From positions 1,364,001-1,428,000 of the forward strand of contig NZ_CP166195.1 in the NCBI RefSeq assembly GCF_045679545.1: DNA of 64,000 nt, given 5' to 3'. Each line of letters starts with the position of its first letter. The stretch's first letter is position 1. Shown one piece after another: positions 17,700 to 26,639 of this stretch. Both the position numbers and the translations under genes were made by a program. The DNA comes from Enterovibrio sp045679545 (lineage in GTDB: Bacteria > Pseudomonadota > Gammaproteobacteria > Enterobacterales > Vibrionaceae). The notes below the pieces were generated by a model that was not told where the DNA came from, did not search any database, and saw only the letters and a program-made list of their open reading frames with translations.

Positions 17700-18329
17700 A
17701 TGGCGATTGAACTTACTCCCTACGAAGCGCGTGTTATCGGTTGCTTACTTGAGAAAGAAGTAACGACACCCGAACTTTATCCACTCACGCTGAATAGCTT
17801 AACCACAGCGGCGAATCAGAAAAGTAATCGTGACCCTGTTTATTCGCTCACTGATGCAGAAGTGATGGATACGGTTGAGCAGTTGAAAACCAAACGTATG
17901 GTCAGTGATGTGGAAGGCTTTGGAAGCCGAGTTACCAAGTATCAACATCGATTCTGCAATACAGAATTTGGCACCCTGCAATTTACAGATCAGCAGAAGG
18001 GCATCATTTGTGTCCTTTTGCTTCGAGGTCCACAAACGCCTGGTGAGCTGCGCACTCGTACTAATCGATTGTGTGAATTCTCTGATATGAAAGACGTTGA
18101 ATCAGCGCTGGTAAGCTTGATTGAAAAAGGGTACGTTGCGCAGCTTCCGCGCGAACCGGGTAAACGTGAAAGCCGCTATACCCATCTTTTCGGGTCTGAC
18201 ACTCCAGAGACAACTACGTTTGTTGCCCCTAGTGACGCAGCCGTAGACTCGTCACTTACTGCTCGTGTTGATGAGTTGGAGCGTGAAGTGGCGGAGTTGA
18301 AAGCACTGGTTAATGAACTGCTTCAATAG
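17700..18329 (+). CDS. YceH family protein (UPF0502 / DUF480)
   Basis: The 209-residue product begins MAIELTPYEARVIGCLLEKEVTTPELYPLTLNSLTTAANQKSNRDP, the strongly conserved YceH start. Two winged-helix domains are expected in about the first 170 residues. A short coiled coil closes the protein (ARVDELEREVAELKALVNELL). The frame is open upstream to 17637, but the conserved Met and the AGAGG element 7 nt upstream support 17700. Function is unknown; in E. coli yceH sits beside mviM. Here a GIY-YIG gene follows 38 bp downstream. Confidence 0.9.
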   Translation: MAIELTPYEARVIGCLLEKEVTTPELYPLTLNSLTTAANQKSNRDPVYSLTDAEVMDTVEQLKTKRMVSDVEGFGSRVTKYQHRFCNTEFGTLQFTDQQKGIICVLLLRGPQTPGELRTRTNRLCEFSDMKDVESALVSLIEKGYVAQLPREPGKRESRYTHLFGSDTPETTTFVAPSDAAVDSSLTARVDELEREVAELKALVNELLQ

Positions 18330-18367
18330 CTGCCAAAAGATGGCGAACAGCGAACTCATTTAATCTG

Positions 18368-18691
18368 ATGGAATCATCACTGACAGATCAAACGCCGGAC
18401 ACTCTGCCTACTTGGTCTGTTTACCTCATCCGCACTCGAGATAATGCGCTCTACTGTGGGGTAACCACTGATGTAGAGCGTCGATTCAACGAGCACCAAA
18501 AAAACGGCACGAAAACTGCTAAGTATTTAAGAGGTAAACAACCTCTCACGCTTGCTTGGTCTTACGAAGTAGGGGACAAACAAAAGGCCATGTCGCTTGA
18601 GTGGAAGATAAAGCGGCTGACCAAGCGAGAGAAGGAGCGCCTTTGCAAAGAAAGCGACCTTATCACGGTCTTATTTAACGACAGCATTTAA
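18368..18691 (+). CDS. GIY-YIG domain protein (YhbQ/UPF0213 type)
   Basis: The 107-residue protein has the GIY-YIG core: VYLIRTRDNALYCGVTTDVERRFNEHQ (about 19-45) with the catalytic Arg and a downstream Glu in MSLEWKIKRL. Single-domain members such as E. coli YhbQ have been linked to DNA damage or nucleic-acid cleavage, with poorly defined substrates. It is spaced 38 bp from yceH and 16 bp from the next gene, so the three are probably cotranscribed. Confidence 0.88.
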   Translation: MESSLTDQTPDTLPTWSVYLIRTRDNALYCGVTTDVERRFNEHQKNGTKTAKYLRGKQPLTLAWSYEVGDKQKAMSLEWKIKRLTKREKERLCKESDLITVLFNDSI

Positions 18692-18707
18692 TAATCTAGG
18701 AAATACC

Positions 18708-19256
18708 ATGGCACTTAAAGCAACGGTGTATAAAGCGTCAATTAACGTAGCAGATATGTCGAGAGGGGTTTACCTCGACCACGCTGTTACCTTGGCGCAG
18801 CACCCGTCCGAAACGGATAAGCGTATGATGCTTCGTCTTCTAGCGTGGACCTTATATGCGGATGAGCGTTTGCAGTTCACCAAAGGCCTGTGTGACGAAT
18901 CAGAACCCGAGCTGTGGATTAAAAACTACAGCGATGAGATTGAACTTTGGGTTGAACTCGGTTTGCCTGATGAAAAGCGCTTGAAGAAAGCCTGTTCTTT
19001 GGCGAAAGAAGTGGTGTTGTTCACCTATGATGATCACGCTGCGAGAGTTTGGAAAACACAAATGCTCAACAAGTTACATCCATTTAAGAACTTAACCATT
19101 ATTAATGTCATGGATGAAGTGTTGGATGCGGCGGCAGCGAGTTTGTCTCGAACTATGTCTATTCAAGCGACGATCGAAGATGGCCAGGTATGGTTTTCTA
19201 TTGGTGACACGGTAGTGGCAATCCAGCCTGAAATTTGGAAAACCGCATCAAAATAA
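18708..19256 (+). CDS. yaeQ: YaeQ family protein
   Basis: The 182-residue protein matches E. coli YaeQ in length (181) and landmarks: MALKATVYKASINVADMSRGVY at the N-terminus, RLLAWTLYADERLQFTKGL and ELWIKNYSDEIELWVELGLPDEKR. The fold is restriction-endonuclease-like (PD-(D/E)XK superfamily), and the E-x-W and D-E-x-R-x-K positions are present. E. coli YaeQ suppresses an rfaH haemolysin defect at high dosage; its molecular role is unknown. It is last in the yceH, GIY-YIG, yaeQ cluster. Confidence 0.92.
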   Translation: MALKATVYKASINVADMSRGVYLDHAVTLAQHPSETDKRMMLRLLAWTLYADERLQFTKGLCDESEPELWIKNYSDEIELWVELGLPDEKRLKKACSLAKEVVLFTYDDHAARVWKTQMLNKLHPFKNLTIINVMDEVLDAAAASLSRTMSIQATIEDGQVWFSIGDTVVAIQPEIWKTASK

Positions 19257-19299
19257 CCAGAATGCTTTGCATTTTGCGACTAAATAATCAGACAGCCAA

Positions 19300-21546
19300 T
19301 TAAGAAGCCGGGTAGAGGCGCCCGGCTCTCTGTTTTTTGAGCAACACCATCAAATCATCTGTGCTCATTGGCTCATAGTAAAAATGGCCTTGGGCAAAAT
19401 TACAGCCAATATTTCTCAGCAATTCTTGCTGATCTATTGTTTCCACTCCCTCCGCCACCACTTTCAGTTGAAGTAGATTCGCCATGCTAACTACTGCCTG
19501 GCATATGACCAAGTCATCTTTTGACTGAGGCAGATCTTTGATGAATCCGCGGTCTATCTTAACGGTGTTGACTGGGAAGTGTTTTAGGTAGGCCAAGGAA
19601 GAATACCCTGTACCAAAATCATCAATGGCGAGACTGATACCAGACGCTGTGAGTCTATTCAGAATATGCTGATTGCGTTCAAGGTTTTCGATAAATACCT
19701 GTTCGGTGAGTTCGATTTGCACCCGTGAGGCAGGAATGTCATAGCGATTAACCGAACGTATGACGTAGTCTGCCAGATACCCATCTTGAAACTCATGACC
19801 AGACACATTGATGGCGATGCATTTTGGTGCGCAACGTTCATCTAGCATGCGAGAGAATTCCTTGAGTGCGGTATCAACCACCCAATGGCCAAGCCGCTGC
19901 ATTAATCCCGTTTCTTCAGCGGTTTTGATGATGATGTCAGGGCTAATTGCAATCCCATTTTTAGATTCCCAACGCACTAAGGCTTCAGCACCGACAATTT
20001 GCCGTGTTCGGAGATCCACTTGAGGTTGGAAATGTAGCTTTAACTCATCGTTATTGATCGCTTGTCGAATAGCGCGCTCAAGCTCTTTCTTTTGATTGAG
20101 TTGCTCTTGCATGGTTCGGTTGTAAGCAACGACCTTTCGGCTGCCCAATGCTTTTGCTTTGTTGGCTGCGGTGTCAGCGTGGCGTAGCATGTCATCGGCC
20201 CGCAGGTCATTGCTGTATCGGTAAGCGATACCGATAGCGCATGACGTGAGAATGTCGTTGTCTTCAATGTAGAATTCTTCCTCAAGACACATTCTCAGCT
20301 GGTTGGCTTGCATTTCCGCTTCCAACTGCGACATGCCGGCACAGGCAACCATGAATTGGTCATTGGTGATCCGAGCAAGGATGGCATGTGGCGGCAATAC
20401 GGACTTAAAACGCTTAGCGGCACCGAACAAAAGTTGATCCGCGACCAAATGGCCATACATGTCATTAATTTCTTGGAATTTATCTAGAGAAACACACATC
20501 AATACCATGTCGTGGTCTGAACGAAGGTTTCTATCTAAATACTGCTCCATGGCAAAGCGGTTTGGCAGATGCGTTTGTGGGTCGTGATTGGCGGTAAATT
20601 TGAGCTGTGCCTCGGCTTCTCTGCGCTGTGTGATTTCCTCTTTAAGCATCGACACCATGCTCGATTCAGCACGTCTTCCTATGATATTGACTTCAAGTAA
20701 ATAAAGAGCCATCGCAACTAACGTCGTGACGACTATACCCGCAATGAAAATCAACATGGGCAGAGTAAAGTAACTGTGTTCTGTGTCGTTGCGCTGCCAA
20801 ACAGTCAGTTGCCACTGGCCATCGAGGGCATTGAGTTCAACGGTGTTTACCATTGCATCAACACCATTGGGAAGCTCGCCAATAAAGGGTTTGGTTTCAT
20901 CACTTAGCACTAAGTGTTGCCCAGGGCGAAGGAACTCAGTTGCGATGGCTTCAACCATCATCTTGATGTTGTAACTGGCACCGAGATGACCTGCGATTTC
21001 ACCATTAAATATAACCGGATGAAGCATTTCAATCGCCAATCTATCGTTCGGGGCAGGATGAACATTAGAAATCGATAGCTTTGAGAGAACAGGCATGGCA
21101 CTGAGTTTTGCAGCGTTCGACGATTCCCAATTCGCATTTTTTGGATAAGGGGTAAAGTCGGTTGGCGTTGCCCATCGGACGGTGTCTTCAGCATCAAGCC
21201 AATACACGCCGGAGAAAAACGGAAACGTTGATTGGATGCCCGCTGTGGTTCGTCTCCACACACTGTCATCAACCTTTCCCTTATTTTGTAAGGTATTGGC
21301 CAGCCAAACTAGAAAGTAGGCTTCTTTTTGTAGATTGACTTCAATAGCACGTTGCACACGATTTATTTCAACGTTGAGCATTTGATTTTGAAGTTCATAT
21401 TGTCGCGTTTGTGCGCTGTTAAATAGTGTGAAAGTTGATATCAATATGAGCACGCAAACCAACGAAATTGCCGCTAAGGAGGATAAGCGAGGAGAGTAAG
21501 GGGATTGCTCGGAGGCTTGCTCAGTATGGCGCATTGCTGTTTGCAA
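19300..21546 (-). CDS. Membrane sensor with degenerate GGDEF and intact EAL domains, c-di-GMP phosphodiesterase
   Basis: The 748-residue inner-membrane protein has TM1 at about 24-42, a periplasmic CHASE-like sensor (about 45-260), TM2 at about 263-285 and a short coiled coil. A GGDEF domain follows (about 315-475), in which the signature is ARITNDQF at 391-398 instead of GG[DE]EF, so cyclase activity is unlikely. The EAL domain (about 490-740) is intact: EALVRW at 521-526, NVSGHEF, ELTEQVF, DDFGTGYSS, KIDRGF and VVAEGVET. It probably degrades c-di-GMP, with the GGDEF-like part acting as a GTP-binding regulator. The start is TTG at 21546 or ATG at 21534; the ribosome-binding site is unclear. 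A GC-rich hairpin overlaps the stop codon. Confidence 0.93.
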   Translation of the reverse strand: MQTAMRHTEQASEQSPYSPRLSSLAAISLVCVLILISTFTLFNSAQTRQYELQNQMLNVEINRVQRAIEVNLQKEAYFLVWLANTLQNKGKVDDSVWRRTTAGIQSTFPFFSGVYWLDAEDTVRWATPTDFTPYPKNANWESSNAAKLSAMPVLSKLSISNVHPAPNDRLAIEMLHPVIFNGEIAGHLGASYNIKMMVEAIATEFLRPGQHLVLSDETKPFIGELPNGVDAMVNTVELNALDGQWQLTVWQRNDTEHSYFTLPMLIFIAGIVVTTLVAMALYLLEVNIIGRRAESSMVSMLKEEITQRREAEAQLKFTANHDPQTHLPNRFAMEQYLDRNLRSDHDMVLMCVSLDKFQEINDMYGHLVADQLLFGAAKRFKSVLPPHAILARITNDQFMVACAGMSQLEAEMQANQLRMCLEEEFYIEDNDILTSCAIGIAYRYSNDLRADDMLRHADTAANKAKALGSRKVVAYNRTMQEQLNQKKELERAIRQAINNDELKLHFQPQVDLRTRQIVGAEALVRWESKNGIAISPDIIIKTAEETGLMQRLGHWVVDTALKEFSRMLDERCAPKCIAINVSGHEFQDGYLADYVIRSVNRYDIPASRVQIELTEQVFIENLERNQHILNRLTASGISLAIDDFGTGYSSLAYLKHFPVNTVKIDRGFIKDLPQSKDDLVICQAVVSMANLLQLKVVAEGVETIDQQELLRNIGCNFAQGHFYYEPMSTDDLMVLLKKQRAGRLYPAS

Positions 21547-21711
21547 AAGTCATAACCTTAATTAGGAGTCAATGGTCTCATTAATAAGTCTATGTCAAAA
21601 CAGTCAAACCGCAACGTAGATAGCCGAAAAGTCCTTTATTTTGAAGATGTTTATCTGTGTAGTGACTCAAATAATGACGGGACGAAAATGAACCACCTTT
21701 ATCTTGCTCAT

Positions 21712-22536
21712 TTACTCCCTAAAATGTTGCAAGGGCCCATGGCCTTTACCTAGTTTGAGCTGGCTTGCATCCGCGATTGCACGCGTGACATAGTCTTTTC
21801 CAAGCTCTACCGCTTTTGGCATTGGTGCCCCTTTGGCGAGAAAGGTGGCAATCGCTGAAGATAGCGTGCAACCCGTACCGTGTGTGTTGCGTGATTGGAT
21901 GCGTGGCGTGGAGAAGCAATGAGTGCTGTTATGTCCGATCAGTTTATCGGTTGATTGTGCAGCGTCGACGCTGTGTCCACCCTTTATCAGCAACCATTCA
22001 CAGCCCAAATGCGCTCTGGCTATTTCGAATGCATGGTGATTATCGGGTGTACCTTGCCCTTCAACGCCATTGCCGTAACCCGTTAGAGCCTCGAACTCGG
22101 GCAGGTTGGGAGTCAGCAGGGTCGTCAGAGGGTACAAGTGCGCTTTGCAATAGGATACTGCTTGTTCGCACAGTAATCTCTTGCCACTGGTGGAAAGCAT
22201 AACAGGGTCGACAATGATATTGTTTGGCTGGTAGTGCAGCAGTTTTTCAACGACAACTTTCACTATGTCTATGTTCGCTAGCATGCCAATTTTGACCGCC
22301 GCAATATCAAAATCATCAAAAATAGCATCGATCTGCGCTGAAACGATGGTAGGTGAAAGCGGGAGCACATCTTTAACACCTTGTGTATTTTGCGCCGTAA
22401 TTGCCGTAATTACAGTACATGCGTAGCCGCCAATTGCAGAAATGGTTTTGAGGTCAGCTTGAATACCTGCGCCTGCAGAGCTGTCTGATCCGGCAATGGA
22501 AAGAACAATGGGTGGAGAATGTCGGTTATGGCTCAT
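21712..22536 (-). CDS. thiD: Hydroxymethylpyrimidine/phosphomethylpyrimidine kinase
   Basis: The 274-residue ribokinase-fold enzyme has the N-terminal LSIAGSDSSAGAGIQADLKT, the central KIGMLAN and DPVMLSTSGKRLL, and the C-terminal nucleotide site NTHGTGCTLSSAIATFLA with the catalytic Cys after GTG. ThiD phosphorylates HMP and HMP-P for thiamine synthesis. It is a single gene, not in a thi operon, and no TPP riboswitch is visible upstream, so it may serve pyrimidine salvage. Confidence 0.95.
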   Translation of the reverse strand: MSHNRHSPPIVLSIAGSDSSAGAGIQADLKTISAIGGYACTVITAITAQNTQGVKDVLPLSPTIVSAQIDAIFDDFDIAAVKIGMLANIDIVKVVVEKLLHYQPNNIIVDPVMLSTSGKRLLCEQAVSYCKAHLYPLTTLLTPNLPEFEALTGYGNGVEGQGTPDNHHAFEIARAHLGCEWLLIKGGHSVDAAQSTDKLIGHNSTHCFSTPRIQSRNTHGTGCTLSSAIATFLAKGAPMPKAVELGKDYVTRAIADASQLKLGKGHGPLQHFRE

Positions 22537-22749
22537 GGTCGCTATTCATCTTATTTGTTGAGCATATGTATGTGAAAAATGAAGGCATATAAACAGATTT
22601 GATATTACCACACGCTCGCCGGTTAAATATCACCTAAAAATGGGCTGTCAGATGGGAAACTTATCCGTTAGTCTCGATTATTTGCATATTCAGTTGTGTC
22701 AATTGTCCTATTCTTAGAGTCAACGCATAGGGATTAAACGGTAGCCTCA

Positions 22750-24285
22750 GTGGATTGGCTTAAAAAACACAGCAAAGCGCTAACTATAATATTTGTATCG
22801 ATACTTTTTGCATACTTTTCGCAAGCTGCGGTTTCCAACTGGCTTGTGCAAAAAAAAATACGAGAAGATGTTTCTGTTCTTTCGCAGCTATACACAGAGC
22901 TATATCGACAAAGCTTCGAACAAATGCGCACGTTATCTGACCAATTGCTTTTTCGTTGTGATAATGACGATATTGAGTTGATGAGTCAGGTGAAAACGAG
23001 CAATATTTTTATCGAATATGTCGATCTGCACCTGAAAAATGGACGATCCTGCTCAATTTACAACAATGAAAAAGCAGGGCGCGCCTTAATGGATTTTTCA
23101 CCGGAAAATCAAATCGCCTTCGAAAAAGTCTCCCTTATTTTACGTGACAGCCAATTTGAAGAAATGCGCATGCAGAATGAGAAGGGGGTGTTGAGGTTTG
23201 TTTTCCAACAGCCCAGAAACTTCTTGTCAAATTGTGATAAGTGCCTGTTTATGGTCACTAATGTCAATGGTCGTGACATTACACTTTATGAACGAAATTC
23301 GTTGCCGTATAGAGAGATATTTGAAGGGGATCTAGGCAATAACGTTGGCGTGAAGCTTTTTATTAATAAAGATGGCGTGGAGTATCTAGTTGGTCATCTC
23401 GTTGACTTGTTTTCCATTCTTGTCGTTTTGATCGGTGCTTTGATTGCCATTGGTGTGGAGCTTAATCAATCAGACAGGAAAGGGCTGAGTGGTTTGCTTA
23501 ACGAGGCCATTGAATCTAATGCGTTGATCCCGTTTTACCAACCTATAGTACGCCCCGTCGATGGTGGCTATCGTATTGTGGGGGCAGAAGTGCTGGTGCG
23601 CTGGCGATCGAGCAATGGTGAATACATACCTCCAGATACCTTTATTCCGCTGGCTGAACAGAATGGTTCGATTGATAAAATCACGGATCAGCTGGTAGAC
23701 AATGTTTTGCATCATATTAAGACATTGAAATTGCCAAAATCCTTTTTCGTCAGTGTTAATGTGTCACCCAGTTATCTTGAAAAAACGGACACGGCCGCCA
23801 AGCTACTAGACAAAATGGCGGAAAATGGATTGGACCCACATTTACTATCGCTTGAAATCACGGAACGAACTAAATTTGGTGATCTTAGCAAAGCCGCTAT
23901 TTGTATCGAAACGCTGACTGAAAAAGGTATTTCGATTAAGTTAGATGATTGTGGCACGGGTTATGGTGCTTTTTCGTATTTGCATATTCTGAATATCGAC
24001 ACCATCAAAATTGATCGAATGTTTGTTGATGGTATTGGGTTAGAAGAGTTTAAAAATACCATTTTGGATTCGATATTAGCCTTTGCTCGAGAGTCAAAAT
24101 TGCATGTGGTCGCTGAAGGCATTGAAACCAAAGTGCAGGCAGATTACTTGATTCGTGCTGGTGTTGAAATGCTACAAGGCTCTTATTTCGGTGACCCAGT
24201 GCCGTTTGATGTGTTTAAGAAACGCCTTACTGAAGAATCATTAGATGATGATTTTCCTTTCAGCACTAACGCTTCTATATCTTAA
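22750..24285 (+). CDS. CSS-motif membrane protein with EAL domain, c-di-GMP phosphodiesterase
   Basis: The 511-residue protein has TM1 at about 10-28, a periplasmic redox-type CSS domain (about 30-218) containing the Cys in GRSCSIY (101) plus C70, C162 and C165, TM2 at about 219-236, and an EAL domain (about 250-495). The signature reads AEVLVRW at 279-285, with Val in place of the Ala of EAL. NVSPSYL, EITERTK, DDCGTGYGAF (Cys for the usual Phe), KIDRMF and VAEGIET are present. Such proteins are phosphodiesterases controlled by disulfide state in the periplasm. The start is GTG at 22750 with a weak ribosome-binding site. Confidence 0.92.
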   Translation: MDWLKKHSKALTIIFVSILFAYFSQAAVSNWLVQKKIREDVSVLSQLYTELYRQSFEQMRTLSDQLLFRCDNDDIELMSQVKTSNIFIEYVDLHLKNGRSCSIYNNEKAGRALMDFSPENQIAFEKVSLILRDSQFEEMRMQNEKGVLRFVFQQPRNFLSNCDKCLFMVTNVNGRDITLYERNSLPYREIFEGDLGNNVGVKLFINKDGVEYLVGHLVDLFSILVVLIGALIAIGVELNQSDRKGLSGLLNEAIESNALIPFYQPIVRPVDGGYRIVGAEVLVRWRSSNGEYIPPDTFIPLAEQNGSIDKITDQLVDNVLHHIKTLKLPKSFFVSVNVSPSYLEKTDTAAKLLDKMAENGLDPHLLSLEITERTKFGDLSKAAICIETLTEKGISIKLDDCGTGYGAFSYLHILNIDTIKIDRMFVDGIGLEEFKNTILDSILAFARESKLHVVAEGIETKVQADYLIRAGVEMLQGSYFGDPVPFDVFKKRLTEESLDDDFPFSTNASIS

Positions 24286-24516
24286 GTACCATCCAAGAGA
24301 CTGACTCTAATCTGTGTCCTTTCCTGCCACTACCAGTGCGGTAAATTACTTGCATTTGATAGTTTAATCAATAAAATCAATTCGTTATCTTTCAGTAAAA
24401 TTCTGTTTATGTGACTAGACTTAAAACACCTTAGTACAACGCGGATGTATAAATAAACTCTTTTTGGATTGAGCACTCAAAGAGCTGTATGAACAAAATC
24501 TTGAGGATATGTTTTC

Positions 24517-25524
24517 ATGTTTAAATCTTTTTTTCTAGATAGACGTTGGCTACCCTGGTCTATCTTGGGGACCGCTTTGATCCTTTACGTCACTTGGTAC
24601 AAAGTTCAAATTGATGTTCAAGTGAATGAGTGGTTTGGTTCTTTCTATAACCTTGTTCAGAAGGCGCTAGCTACGCCTAATGCGGTTCAGTTTGACGAGT
24701 TTCTCGCGGGTTGTATCGAATTTTTCAACATCGTTTCCATCTATATCATTATCGCTGTTGCGCTGGAATTCTTTGTTCGTCACTACGTCTTTCGCTGGCG
24801 CACCGCGATGAACAACTACTACATGTCTCACTGGAGCAAGATCCACCACATAGAGGGTGCGTCACAACGTGTTCAAGAAGACACGATGCGCTTTGCTCGC
24901 ATCGTTGAAGGCTTGGGTGTCAGTTTTATGCGCTCCCTCATGACGTTAGTTGCATTTCTACCCATTCTTTGGACTTTGAGCGAGAATGTTACTGAACTCC
25001 CTTGGATTGGGGCGGTGGATCACTCTTTGGTGTATCTTGCTCTTATGTCGGCCATTTTTGGTACTGTGCTATTGGCCGTCGTTGGAATTAAGCTTCCGGG
25101 TTTAGAGTTTAAAAACCAAAAAGTTGAAGCAGCCTACCGAAAAGAACTCGTGCTCGGTGAAGACCACGAATCTCGCGCTGAGCCTGAAACGGTCAAAGAA
25201 CTTTTTATCAACGTACGTCGAAACTACTTCAATCTTTATCGTCACTACCTTTATTTCGACGTCGCCAAATGGTCATACATTCAGTACACGGTGATTATGC
25301 CGTATATCTTTATGGGCCCAACTATCGTCTCCGGCGCAATCACGTTGGGTGTGTTGCAGCAGATTCTGCGTGCGTTCGGCAAGGTGGAAGAATCCTTTCA
25401 GTTCTTGGTCCATTCGTGGAGCACCATTGTTGAGTTGTTGTCGATTTACAAACGCCTTAAAGGTTTTGAAGTGCAAATCGAAGTGGCGATTGCCGCAGAG
25501 AAAGCCGCGGTGACCGATCAATAA
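24517..25524 (+). CDS. SbmA/BacA-like peptide-uptake membrane protein, N-terminally short
   Basis: The 335-residue polytopic protein aligns closely with E. coli SbmA from WSILGTALILYVTWY onward: HYVFRWRTAMNNYYM, HIEGASQRVQEDTMRFAR, GIKLPGLEFKNQKVEAAYRKEL and HSWSTIVELLSIYKRL. SbmA imports proline-rich peptides and microcins using the proton gradient. E. coli SbmA has 406 residues. Here MFKSFF is joined almost directly to WSILGTAL, so about 75 residues comprising the first one or two membrane segments are absent. The ATG is preceded by GAGGAT 7 nt upstream. It is monocistronic with a strong terminator. Confidence 0.88.
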   Translation: MFKSFFLDRRWLPWSILGTALILYVTWYKVQIDVQVNEWFGSFYNLVQKALATPNAVQFDEFLAGCIEFFNIVSIYIIIAVALEFFVRHYVFRWRTAMNNYYMSHWSKIHHIEGASQRVQEDTMRFARIVEGLGVSFMRSLMTLVAFLPILWTLSENVTELPWIGAVDHSLVYLALMSAIFGTVLLAVVGIKLPGLEFKNQKVEAAYRKELVLGEDHESRAEPETVKELFINVRRNYFNLYRHYLYFDVAKWSYIQYTVIMPYIFMGPTIVSGAITLGVLQQILRAFGKVEESFQFLVHSWSTIVELLSIYKRLKGFEVQIEVAIAAEKAAVTDQ

Positions 25525-25549
25525 ACTACTGAATTATCAATAAACACAT

Positions 25550-25587
25550 GGCGCACCGTCAATTTCATGATGGTGCGCCTTTTTTTT
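25550..25587 (+). terminator. Terminator after the SbmA-like gene
   Basis: An 8-bp GC-rich stem, GGCGCACC (25550-25557) with GGTGCGCC (25572-25579), has a 14-nt loop and is followed by eight T residues. Confidence 0.88.
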
Positions 25588-25590
25588 AAC

Positions 25591-25666
25591 TTGTACGTAA
25601 AAAAATATTTGTACAACTGTGATCCTTTCTTATAGTTAGGTTGTACAAACAATAAAGAATGTACAA
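25591..25666 (+). promoter_or_regulatory. Operator array and promoter of the light/photolyase operon
   Basis: Four related boxes occur: TTGTACGT (25591-25598), TTGTACAA (25609-25616), TTGTACAA (25641-25648) and ATGTACAA (25659-25666). Within each pair the boxes are exactly 18 bp apart. A promoter fits between them: -35 TTGTAC at 25609-25614, 16 bp, then -10 TATAGT at 25631-25636. Box 2 therefore overlaps the -35, and boxes 3-4 cover the transcript start and leader. TGTACA-type repeats are what is expected for the LitR/CarH MerR family, and such a regulator is encoded by the second gene of the operon. Regulation by that protein is inferred. Confidence 0.75.
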
Positions 25667-25679
25667 CAGGGAGAAAGCC

Positions 25680-26639
25680 ATGAGCATAAAATTGGGTGTT
25701 AGTGCGTGTGTCATTGGAGACAATGTCCGTTTCGATAGCGGTCATAAGCGCAATCATTTCATTTGTGAAGAATTGTCACCGTTCATCGAATTTGTACCTG
25801 TTTGTCCTGAAGTAGGTATCGGCCTGCCAGTTCCTCGTCCTACGATTCGGTTGTTGGATCGTGGTGAAGAAATTGGAGTGCGTTTGGTTGAAACCAAAAA
25901 CGCCGATGTCGATTACACCGAGAAAATGGACGCATTTAGCCGCAAGAAAGTCGATCACCTTGCCACGATGGATCTTTGTGGATATGTGGTTTGTGCAAAA
26001 TCGCCAACTTGTGGCATGGAGCGTGTGAAGGTTTATCGCGAAAATGGCTACGTGTCGGCAGAAAAGATTGGCGTTGGTTTGTACACCAAACACTTGATGG
26101 AACGAATGCCATGGTTGCCGATTGAAGAGGATGGCAGACTTCATGATCCTGTTTTACGTGAAAATTTCGTATTCCGAATCTTTGCTTTAAGAGATTTGTA
26201 CGATTCGATGGCAGAAGGCATTACTCGCCGTGCCATTGTTGAATTCCATTCGCGCTACAAACTTGTGCTTATGGCACACAGTCCGTTGGATTATAAAGCT
26301 CTCGGCAAGTTTGTCGCCGGTATTGCCGACCATGACATCGAGGAGTTTTACCTCGAATATCGCACCCGCTTTATGCAGGCCATCGCAAACCGCGCTAGCC
26401 GAAAAAACAACACCAATGTGCTTATGCATTTACAAGGCTATTTCAAGCGTGATTTGGATAAAAAAGAAAAGGAAGAGCTGTCGGATCTTATCCACTCCTA
26501 CCGCCAAGGCATCATGCCATTGCTTGTGCCCTTAACCCTAATAAATCACCATCTTCAACAACACCCGGATGACTACTTGCTACAACAAAGCTATTTGAAT
26601 CCGTACCCGAAAACATTGAGGTTGCGTTATGGCCTCTGA
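25680..26639 (+). CDS. YbgA-like protein: DUF523 + DUF1722
   Basis: The 319-residue protein has an N-terminal DUF523 domain (about 1-150: GVSACVIGDNVRFDSGHKRN, PVCPEVGIGLPVPRPTIRL, CGYVVCAKSPTCGMERVKVY, with conserved cysteines) and a C-terminal DUF1722/YbgA domain (about 190-310: YKLVLMAHSPLDYKALGKFV, YHREGIMPLLVPLTLINHHL-like end). DUF523 proteins include a thiouracil desulfurase. In many marine bacteria this fusion lies beside the LitR-type regulator and photolyase. ATG 25680 follows AGGGAGA; the upstream ATG at 25659 lies inside an operator box. The stop overlaps the regulator start by 11 bp. Confidence 0.88.
   Translation: MSIKLGVSACVIGDNVRFDSGHKRNHFICEELSPFIEFVPVCPEVGIGLPVPRPTIRLLDRGEEIGVRLVETKNADVDYTEKMDAFSRKKVDHLATMDLCGYVVCAKSPTCGMERVKVYRENGYVSAEKIGVGLYTKHLMERMPWLPIEEDGRLHDPVLRENFVFRIFALRDLYDSMAEGITRRAIVEFHSRYKLVLMAHSPLDYKALGKFVAGIADHDIEEFYLEYRTRFMQAIANRASRKNNTNVLMHLQGYFKRDLDKKEKEELSDLIHSYRQGIMPLLVPLTLINHHLQQHPDDYLLQQSYLNPYPKTLRLRYGL

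Noticed and set aside
22537..22749. TPP riboswitch before thiD
   Set aside because: The CTGAGA and related TPP core elements are absent.
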